Source of the DNA: Bacillota bacterium
GTDB taxonomy: Bacteria > Bacillota > Clostridia > Peptostreptococcales > Anaerovoracaceae
DNA: 7,776 nucleotides
Direction of reading: 5' to 3'
NCBI GenBank assembly: GCA_017543805.1
Contig: JAFYFK010000268.1
Coordinates: 1 to 7,776 of the forward strand
Shown one piece after another: positions 1-4,550 of this stretch (the stretch's first letter is position 1; each line of letters opens with the position of its first letter). Under the pieces are notes generated by a model. That model did not search any database. It saw only the letters and a program-made list of their open reading frames with translations, and had not been told where the DNA came from. Made by a program: the position numbers and the translations under genes.

Positions 1-111
1 CGAAAGACAGATTTGAATGCATTTGCTTATAAAGATGAATCGTGGGGACGGTGTAATATGATTATAAAAAGAAGTGAGCAAATTCCAGTTTGGCGGGGTG
101 AGATGCCATGA
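1..111 (+). CDS. 3' end of an unidentified reading frame (partial)
   Basis: Frame 1 is open from the first base of the window to a TGA at 109-111, giving 36 residues that end in the motif VWRGEMP. The 5' part lies outside the window. The only support beyond the open frame is its ending: the TGA overlaps the ATG of the next small gene in an ATGA junction, the arrangement typical of translationally coupled genes. The tail is mixed basic and acidic with two tryptophans and one cysteine, and has no membrane segment. I do not recognise the family. A 36-codon open stretch can occur by chance, so confidence is moderate. Confidence 0.45.
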   Translation, partial: RKTDLNAFAYKDESWGRCNMIIKRSEQIPVWRGEMP

Positions 112-314
112 AACAGATATCGAATAAGGAATATGAAAGGTACCAGCACTACCAGACCGACAAGCTGCATGGCCGGATACTGACACCGGATGGTCTCCGT
201 GTCGTCTGCGCTGGTCTGGATAATGATCCAGAGAAGATCGGCATCCATATGCTGGAGATGCTGGCCAAGTTCAGGAATGAAGGCCTCTTCGATATTGTGG
301 TTGAAGATAAATGA
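108..314 (+). CDS. Small hypothetical protein, 68 aa
   Basis: This is a 68-residue, charged, soluble-looking protein with no signal peptide or membrane segment. The N-terminal third is rich in Tyr, Gln and Lys (KEYERYQHYQ, residues 7-16). It is followed by a turn-rich GRILTPDGLRVVCAG stretch (residues 22-36) and a predicted helix from about 40 to 58. The start is the ATG that overlaps the TGA of the preceding frame, with a G-rich GGCGGGG about 10 bases upstream, so translation is probably coupled to the upstream gene. Ordered, non-repetitive composition and good codon usage suggest a real gene. I do not recognise its function. The coupling could fit a small partner protein of the upstream product, such as an antitoxin-like or accessory subunit, but nothing in the sequence proves that. 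Confidence 0.62.
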   Translation: MKQISNKEYERYQHYQTDKLHGRILTPDGLRVVCAGLDNDPEKIGIHMLEMLAKFRNEGLFDIVVEDK

Positions 315-320
315 ATAATC

Positions 321-372
321 GGGATTTGATGACTATTTTTCAAAGGACATTCTTGTGAAAAATGTAAGTCCC
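321..372. repeat. Nested inverted repeat (two-tier hairpin)
   Basis: The outer arms GGGATTT (321-327) and AAGTCCC (366-372) pair over 7 bp with one G-U. Inside, TTTTTCA (336-342) and TGAAAAA (356-362) pair perfectly over 7 bp around a 13-base loop. It begins 6 bases after the stop of the 68-aa gene. No T tract follows, so it is not a standard terminator; it may be a 3'-UTR structure. Confidence 0.45.
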
Positions 373-472
373 AATTCGACTTTGAGTGTTTTTGCAATAG
401 ACTGGTAAAAATCGCCTAAAAAGACTAATTTCTATATCACCCTTATAATATAACAATCATAAGGTACTTCTC

Positions 473-517
473 AAGCCGAGCATTTATGTTTATAGGTGCA
501 CGGCTTCGTGTGTTTTT
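473..517 (+). terminator. Possible rho-independent terminator
   Basis: Arms AAGCCGaGCA (473-482) and TGCaCGGCTT (497-506) form a 6-bp plus 3-bp stem separated by an A-A mismatch. CGTG and then TGTTTTT (511-517) follow. The T tract is 4 bases away from the stem and interrupted, so this is a moderate candidate. It could end transcription from the small genes at the left edge. Confidence 0.4.
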
Positions 518-606
518 GAAGATACGTCAAAAAGAGCGTCATTAAGATAAGTGAGTAAATTAGTTAATATTGTTTAATTATTAAATTAAAGACGTAGGAG
601 GTCAAC

Positions 607-702
607 ATGGCTATGAAGATTTCTGAGTACCTTTTAATTATCCCTGTACGTTTTAATTATTCCTTGGCTCGCGCTGTCGCAGGTGTAGTTGAGGCACAGT
701 GA
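607..702 (+). CDS. Possible 31-aa small protein with strong ribosome site
   Basis: A textbook AGGAGGT (596-602) lies at ideal distance from ATG 607. The frame encodes 31 residues, starting MAMKISEYLLIIPVRF and ending VVEAQ, before TGA 700-702. The middle is hydrophobic (YLLIIPV, residues 8-14) and the C-terminal half is a possible amphipathic helix. The Shine-Dalgarno is stronger than those of most larger genes in the window, which is the main argument for translation. It could be a small membrane-associated peptide, a leader peptide, or the 5' remnant of a decayed gene. The stop overlaps a GTG (GTGA) of a following frame that I do not trust. The function is unknown. Confidence 0.4.
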   Translation: MAMKISEYLLIIPVRFNYSLARAVAGVVEAQ

Positions 703-757
703 AGGACCACCATCCGACCGATTTAGATGAAAGGAGCGGCATGATGCAAACCGCCGT

Positions 758-806
758 AAAAACAAAAAAGCCCAGAAAACAAGCCCTCTCAGGCTGCTTC
801 TGGGCT
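758..806 (-). terminator. Rho-independent terminator facing the minus strand
   Basis: Arms AGCCCAGAA (769-777) and TTCTGGGCT (798-806) are perfectly complementary over 9 bp. An inner stem AGCC/GGCT lies at 782-785 and 792-795. Read on the minus strand, the hairpin is followed by a TTTTTTGTTTTT-type tract (complement of 758-769), the classical terminator layout. On the plus strand no T tract follows. No minus-strand gene that would use it is visible in the window. Confidence 0.65.
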
Positions 807-885
807 ACGCGTACATATAGGGGACGTATCAAAGACGACCATAAGATAGACCCGGCCATTGTAACGGGGCTGTTTTTAATATTTC

Positions 886-914
886 TTGAAATAAAATGTA
901 CGATGCTTTATAAT
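886..914 (+). promoter_or_regulatory. Sigma-70/SigA-type promoter for methyltransferase-HMA unit
   Basis: TTGAAA (886-891) and TATAAT (909-914) are separated by exactly 17 bases, one mismatch from the full consensus. The predicted start is near 921, leaving a leader of about 108 bases before ATG 1029. Confidence 0.75.
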
Positions 915-918
915 ACGA

Positions 919-953
919 TTTGGTTAAATTACACTAACTATTATTTGTTAAAT
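919..953. repeat. Paired direct repeats at the predicted transcription start
   Basis: TTTGGTTAAAT (919-929) and TTTGTTAAAT (944-953) are near-identical elements about 25 bases apart, just downstream of the -10 box. They could be half-sites for a regulator; the AT-rich context makes chance similarity possible. Confidence 0.3.
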
Positions 954-966
954 CAAACTCTATGAA

Positions 967-994
967 ATGATCTTGCGGTAACCAGCGAGTTCAT
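967..994 (+). other. Leader hairpin upstream of the methyltransferase
   Basis: ATGA/TCAT (967-970, 991-994) and CTTGC/GCGAG (972-976, 985-989, one G-U) are separated by a T-T mismatch and form a 9-bp imperfect stem around the 8-base loop GGTAACCA. It lies in the predicted leader. It matches no riboswitch I recognise. Confidence 0.3.
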
Positions 995-1028
995 GGGGAC
1001 AGAAATATGAAGAGGTACAGACAATTTT

Positions 1029-1862
1029 ATGAAATACCACATTGAAAAAAACACAGTTCAGGAAACTTTGATAATACCGCTGTTCGGGCGGCACGTTTGC
1101 TCCGAGCATTTTCCGGAACTCTTTTCCGACCCGGAAGCGAAGCGCATCTGCGACTCCCTGGATTACGATTTTTCGGAAGGTAGAAAAAAGATGGAATCCC
1201 CGGCGGGGCTCTTCGGTTCGATCGAGGTTGCCCAGCGGCAGTACGATCTGCGCTGCGAGGTCGAAGATTATCTTAAAACACACCCAGGCGCGGCTGTTGT
1301 GAATCTCGGCTGCGGTCTGGACGATACCTTCCGCAAGTGCGACAACGGATCGTGCAGGGGCTATAATATCGATTTCCCGGACGTTATTAAAGTACGTAAC
1401 GAGTTGCTTCCCGAAGAAGATCGCGAACGGAATCTTGCGTACGACCTGACCGATCACGCGTGGATGGATCAGATAGACGCTTCGGGCGGCGCTGTTTTCT
1501 TCGCGGCCGGAGTGTTTTATTACTTCAGGACAGATGATGTTAAAAAGCTGTTTTCCGCTATGGCGGAACGCTTCCCGGGCGCTGTGCTGGTCTTTGATTC
1601 CTGTAATGAGCGCGGAGCAAAGCTGATGAGGAAAACCTGGCTTAAAGAGGCTGGAATTACTGATGTCAGCGCGTTTTTCTCTCTGGAGGACGAGAAAGAG
1701 ATTGCCGGATGGAGCAGCCGTTTTGCGTCTGTCAGCGCAAAGAGCTATATGCGAGGTTACCGGGACATATACAACGACCTGGGACTGTTCCACAAGCTGA
1801 TGACCCGGTTTTGCGACAGTCTTGTCAGGATGAAGATCGTAAAGATCAGATTTGGTGAGTAA
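1029..1862 (+). CDS. LCM-family class I SAM-dependent methyltransferase
   Basis: This 277-residue protein belongs to the leucine carboxyl methyltransferase/TcmP-like family (Pfam LCM; polyketide-type O-methyltransferases). The SAM-binding motif I is VVNLGCGLDDTF (residues 90-101). The acidic ribose-binding position sits in YNIDFPDVI (112-120, D115). The family motif before strand 4 appears as AAGVFYYF (159-166), where relatives usually carry an E-G-V-x-x-Y-L pattern. The length is normal for the family. ATG 1029 is the only in-frame start after a stop at 1008-1010. The ribosome site is modest (AGAGG, 1011-1015, 13 bases away). The likely reaction is methylation of a carboxyl or hydroxyl group of a small molecule; the substrate cannot be read from the sequence. 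It shares a promoter with the HMA protein, whose ATG follows this stop by one base. Confidence 0.88.
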   Translation: MKYHIEKNTVQETLIIPLFGRHVCSEHFPELFSDPEAKRICDSLDYDFSEGRKKMESPAGLFGSIEVAQRQYDLRCEVEDYLKTHPGAAVVNLGCGLDDTFRKCDNGSCRGYNIDFPDVIKVRNELLPEEDRERNLAYDLTDHAWMDQIDASGGAVFFAAGVFYYFRTDDVKKLFSAMAERFPGAVLVFDSCNERGAKLMRKTWLKEAGITDVSAFFSLEDEKEIAGWSSRFASVSAKSYMRGYRDIYNDLGLFHKLMTRFCDSLVRMKIVKIRFGE

Positions 1863-1863
1863 T

Positions 1864-2235
1864 ATGGAAAATTTTATTGTTGCGGCAATACTGGTATTGA
1901 TAATTGCGGCGGCCGTTTACGGAACAGTTCGCAGGATACGCTATGGATCTTCCTGCTGCGGAGGCAAAGAGGCCGTGACGAAAAAGATCAGGGTCAAAGA
2001 CAGAAATAAAGCCAATTATCCGTTCAGATATCTGCTGAAGGTGAACGGAATGCACTGCGAAAACTGCGCAAAGCGGGTAGAAAATGCTTTCAATGTGGGT
2101 GACGGCAGATGGGCGACGGTCGACCTTGAGAAAAAAGAAGTTCTGCTGCTTTCGAAGCATGAAGAGACCGAAGATGAATTAAGACAGATAACGGCCTCAG
2201 CCGGTTATGCGATGGTCTCGCTCGAGGCTGAATAA
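1864..2235 (+). CDS. Membrane-anchored HMA-domain metal-binding protein
   Basis: From ATG 1864 this is a 123-residue protein. Residues 4-21 are one strongly hydrophobic segment (FIVAAILVLIIAAAVYG), followed by a basic cluster TVRRIR and a Cys pair, CCGG (31-34). This start resembles FeoB-associated Cys-rich membrane proteins. Residues 56-121 form a heavy-metal-associated domain with the GMHCENC motif (62-68; C65 and C68 bind Cu(I) or a similar ion). A charged linker (KKIRVKDRNK) joins the two. It probably tethers a soluble copper-chaperone-like domain to the membrane, handing metal to, or sensing it near, a transporter. In-frame TTG 1852 and GTG 1855 also exist, but ATG 1864 is preferred: GGTGAG lies just upstream and the membrane helix then starts normally. 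No metal ATPase is in view, so the partner is unknown. Confidence 0.85.
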   Translation: MENFIVAAILVLIIAAAVYGTVRRIRYGSSCCGGKEAVTKKIRVKDRNKANYPFRYLLKVNGMHCENCAKRVENAFNVGDGRWATVDLEKKEVLLLSKHEETEDELRQITASAGYAMVSLEAE

Positions 2236-2267
2236 AGGGGATAGGGCAGAAAAGAGCATCCGAACAG

Positions 2268-2296
2268 TTGACGCATTAAACGGCAGGATATAAAAT
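2268..2296 (+). promoter_or_regulatory. Promoter for aroA-mog unit
   Basis: TTGACG (2268-2273) and TAAAAT (2291-2296) are separated by 17 bases. The predicted start (about 2303) is two bases ahead of the aroA ATG, which would give a leaderless or near-leaderless message. Read-through from the upstream unit is also possible, as no terminator separates them. Confidence 0.6.
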
Positions 2297-2304
2297 AAAT
2301 TGTT

Positions 2305-3540
2305 ATGATTAGATTCCTGCCGTCACAACTTAACGGAACACTGCAGGCTCCGGCGTCAAAAGACCACGCGCAGAGACTGCTTTTTGCAGCGGCAATGCCG
2401 CCGACGCCTACCGTTGTCAAGAACATCCCTGACTGCGATGACATCCGGACTACCATGGACTGTCTGGAGGCTTTCGGCTGCCGCATCGTTAAGAACGAAG
2501 CCGGCGATGAGGCTGTAATAGACCCGTTCGCCAAGAATGTCCCTGTACCGACGGCAAACTTCGATTTTAAAAAGAGCGCGACCACTTCGCGCATCGCCAT
2601 CGCAATTGCCGCTGCTCTCGGTTTTAAATCCGACTGCGCTGCAGCGCCGGGGCTTTCCAAAAGGCTGCTCGTTCCGCTGACGAGCCGCATGGCTCTCCGC
2701 GGGATAAAGCTTTCCAGCTTCTCTCTGCCGCTGAGCTTCAGCGGGCGCCTTGCTCCCGGGGAATTCCAGTTTGACGGCGCGCAGGACGCGCAGTACGTTT
2801 CCGCGATGCTGATGGCGCTCCCCGTGCTTTCAGGGGACAGCAACCTTGTCATCAATACAGAGCTCAGCGATTATGCTCTTGTTGAAGAAACTCTCAGCGT
2901 TCTCGATCTGTTTAAGGTCGAGATAAAAAAGACCGAAAAAGGCTTCTTTATCAAAGGCCGCCAGCAGTACACCTCTCCGGAGGTGGTCACAGCGGACAAC
3001 GACTGGGCGCTTTCGTCGCTCTGGATAGCGGCCGGCGCGGCAGGGCGCAGTTCCGTAAAGGTCGAAGGCCTGCAGGTATCTTCCCCGCAGAAATACAGAA
3101 ACATAATGGGCGCTCTCTCGATGCTGGCCCAGGACTTTGAGTCCGTCAGCCTCGACGCTTCAGGCTGCCCGGAGCTCGCGACGCTGTTTGCGGCTCTTGC
3201 CGCCGTAAAGGGCGCATGCTTTGATATTACCGGTATCCCTCAGCTGAGGTATATGGAATCCGACCGTCTCAAGACTATTGCCGAATGCGTCAAGACGCTC
3301 GGCGGAAGTGCGGAGTATACAGAAGATGGTATTACGGTAACAGGGTCCGGAAGCGGCTTCGCAGGCGACACAGTGCTCGACTGCAAGGACGACCCGTGGG
3401 TGTTCATGTCGTTCGCGCTTGCTTCCGCGGTACTTGGAAAGCCGCTGACTTTAAGCGATGAGAGCTGCGCGGACAAGATATATAAAAACTTCCTTTCAGA
3501 CTTTACCCGCCTCGGCGGACAGTACGAGAACGTCATATAA
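2305..3540 (+). CDS. aroA: Divergent EPSP synthase homologue (3-phosphoshikimate 1-carboxyvinyltransferase)
   Basis: This 411-residue protein has the full two-domain length and order of the enolpyruvyl-transferase fold: an N-terminal GTLQAPASKD block (11-20), GVEI-like repeats, MESDR (317-321), and a C-terminal tail ending in FTRLGGQYENV. AroA joins PEP to shikimate-3-phosphate in aromatic amino-acid synthesis. Compared by eye with E. coli AroA, the conserved catalytic positions are K22 (K19), R27 (R24), R124 (R120), Q171 (Q163), E341 (E318), R344 (R321) and K411 (K391). Changed positions are S23 to D20, N94 to K90, G96 to A92, S169/S170 to D161/A162, D313 to E290, K340 to M317, and H385-R386 to P364-W365. 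Several of these bind shikimate-3-phosphate, so it may be an altered, weak or repurposed enzyme. No Shine-Dalgarno precedes ATG 2305, but the N-terminus aligns with the family from this Met. The mog fusion follows after 21 bases. Confidence 0.82.
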   Translation: MIRFLPSQLNGTLQAPASKDHAQRLLFAAAMPPTPTVVKNIPDCDDIRTTMDCLEAFGCRIVKNEAGDEAVIDPFAKNVPVPTANFDFKKSATTSRIAIAIAAALGFKSDCAAAPGLSKRLLVPLTSRMALRGIKLSSFSLPLSFSGRLAPGEFQFDGAQDAQYVSAMLMALPVLSGDSNLVINTELSDYALVEETLSVLDLFKVEIKKTEKGFFIKGRQQYTSPEVVTADNDWALSSLWIAAGAAGRSSVKVEGLQVSSPQKYRNIMGALSMLAQDFESVSLDASGCPELATLFAALAAVKGACFDITGIPQLRYMESDRLKTIAECVKTLGGSAEYTEDGITVTGSGSGFAGDTVLDCKDDPWVFMSFALASAVLGKPLTLSDESCADKIYKNFLSDFTRLGGQYENVI

Positions 3541-3561
3541 ATTCTTTTTCGAGGTATTGCC

Positions 3562-4470
3562 ATGTCTTACACAGCAGCGGTGATCACAGTCAGCGACAAG
3601 GGCTTCCGCGGGGAACGCCAGGACACCAGCGGTCCGGCCATCTGCGGCATGCTCGCCGGCGAAGGTTACGATGTCATCCATACCGCGATCGTCCCCGACG
3701 AGCAGGATCAGATACGCGCGGAACTTATAAAATGCGCGGACGATCTCAGATGCGCCCTCATCCTTACGACGGGAGGCACCGGTTTTTCCCCGAGGGACGT
3801 GACCCCGGAAGCGACTCTTTCCGCAGTAGAAAAGATAGTGCCGGGCATCCCTGAGGCAATGCGGGCTGAAAGCATGAAGATAACCCCGCACGGCTGTCTG
3901 TCCCGCGAGACCGCGGGCATACGCGGCAATTCCCTTATTATCAACCTTCCGGGAAGTGAAAAGGCGGTACGGGAAAACCTTGCGGCGGTGCTTAAGCCTA
4001 TTGCGCACGGACTGGACATGCTGTATTCGAAGGGATCGTCCGACCACGGCCATCACCATCATCACGATCATGACCACGGACACAGCCACGCTCCGTCGCT
4101 CGACGCCTGGCTCAAAGAGGCAAAGCAGGACAGGGACGCGGCAAAGGTAGGCATGTACCTGACCCACAACGGAGTGGTCCGCGGGACCGCCAGAGCCGTT
4201 GTGAGAGAAGGGGCGGAGGACAGGGCTCCGGTAACCGGAATGCGTTTCTCCTATGACGCGGAAAAAGCCGACGCGGCAGCTGAAAAAGCCCGCAGAATGG
4301 AAGGCGTCTATTACGTCCGCTACTGGCTCAACAGCGGGGAGCTCAAGCTCGGCGACGACATAATGTTCGTCCTGATAGGCGGCGACACAAGGCCTCACAC
4401 GGTCGCCGCGCTGCAGCAGCTGGTAGGGGAGCTGAAAAACGACTGCGTTTCGGAAACCGAGACAATTTAA
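3562..4470 (+). CDS. MogA/MoaB - His-rich linker - MoaE-like molybdopterin fusion protein
   Basis: This 302-residue protein has two domains. Residues 1-155 form a MogA/MoaB domain: AVITVSDKG (6-14), TTGGTGFSPRDVTPEAT (69-85), GIPEAMR (95-101) and GNSLIINLPGS (122-132). This domain adenylylates molybdopterin before metal insertion. Residues 161-176 are a linker with ten histidines interleaved with Asp and Gly, a likely Ni/Zn/Co-type metal-binding run. Residues 180-302 match the MoaE-like subfamily with THNGVVRGT (201-209) and GDDIMFVLIGGDTR (264-277). In classical MoaE, H103-R104, K119 and K126 serve catalysis. Here they read T276-R277, K292 and no lysine, so sulfur-transfer activity is uncertain. 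GAGG (3551-3554) sits 7 bases before the ATG. It lies behind aroA and is closed by a strong terminator. The domain assignments are firm; the joint function (molybdenum or tungsten cofactor assembly or metal handling) is inferred. Confidence 0.88.
   Translation: MSYTAAVITVSDKGFRGERQDTSGPAICGMLAGEGYDVIHTAIVPDEQDQIRAELIKCADDLRCALILTTGGTGFSPRDVTPEATLSAVEKIVPGIPEAMRAESMKITPHGCLSRETAGIRGNSLIINLPGSEKAVRENLAAVLKPIAHGLDMLYSKGSSDHGHHHHHDHDHGHSHAPSLDAWLKEAKQDRDAAKVGMYLTHNGVVRGTARAVVREGAEDRAPVTGMRFSYDAEKADAAAEKARRMEGVYYVRYWLNSGELKLGDDIMFVLIGGDTRPHTVAALQQLVGELKNDCVSETETI
4052..4099 (+). other. Histidine-rich coding tract in the fusion linker
   Basis: Low-complexity CAC/CAT codons encode residues of about 161-176 (HGHHHHHDHDHGHSH core). 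The DNA is a degenerate CA(C/T) repeat prone to slippage. It marks the boundary between the MogA and MoaE-like domains. Confidence 0.8.
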
Positions 4471-4488
4471 ACATTTTAAGGCATTTAT

Positions 4489-4534
4489 TACCTGGCCGTC
4501 AGGGCGATTTTCGTCTTGACGGCAGGTATTTTTT
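4489..4534 (+). terminator. Terminator of the aroA-mog unit
   Basis: The 5' arm (4489-4507) and 3' arm (4511-4528) pair over about 18 bp with one bulged G and two G-U pairs around a TTT loop, followed by six T (4529-4534). The 3' arm carries the -35 box of the next promoter. Confidence 0.88.
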
Positions 4535-4544
4535 ATACTACAAT
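4516..4544 (+). promoter_or_regulatory. Promoter for pyrR-uraA
   Basis: TTGACG (4516-4521) and TACAAT (4539-4544) have a 17-base spacer. The predicted start is at about G4551, so the attenuator leader begins some 15 bases before the PyrR-binding hairpin. The -35 box overlaps the 3' arm of the upstream terminator. Confidence 0.72.
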
Positions 4545-4550
4545 TTTCCC

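Larger units (their letters stand above)
315..606. other. AT-rich intergenic region with hairpins
   Basis: No convincing gene is seen between the 68-aa ORF and the 31-codon ORF. The stretch holds a nested inverted repeat at 321-372, an unsupported TATAAT at 444-449 with no matching -35 box, and a terminator-like hairpin at 473-517. The AT content is much higher than in the metabolic genes downstream. Confidence 0.6.
703..1028. other. Intergenic region with minus-strand terminator and + promoter
   Basis: This stretch holds a minus-strand terminator at 758-806, a weak plus-strand hairpin with T tract around 851-877, the methyltransferase promoter at 886-914, paired direct repeats near its start site, and a leader hairpin at 967-994. 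A frame opening at GTG 699 (or ATG 741, with AAGGAG before it) runs to 965, but it reads straight through the inverted repeats and its composition changes midway, so I do not call it a gene. Confidence 0.55.

Noticed and set aside
851..877. CCCG/CGGG hairpin followed by TTTTT as a plus-strand terminator
   Set aside because: The stem is only 4 bp with a 10-base loop and a gap before the T tract; too weak to call.
699..965. 88-codon frame starting at GTG 699 (or ATG 741 with AAGGAG upstream)
   Set aside because: It reads through the inverted repeat at 769-806 and the methyltransferase promoter, and its composition changes midway; probably fortuitous.
41..1000. Three GGGGAC-containing strings (43-48, 830-835, 995-1000) resembling ends seen near REP-type transposases
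   Set aside because: The shared core is only six bases, flanks differ, and no transposase is present; likely chance.
960..1793. 277-codon minus-strand frame opposite the methyltransferase
   Set aside because: The sense strand carries a canonical SAM-binding motif and promoter. The antisense product has no motif, although the minus-strand terminator at 758-806 made me consider it.
4055..4100. CAC/CAT tract as a CRISPR-like or tandem repeat
   Set aside because: It is in-frame low-complexity histidine coding sequence within the fusion protein.
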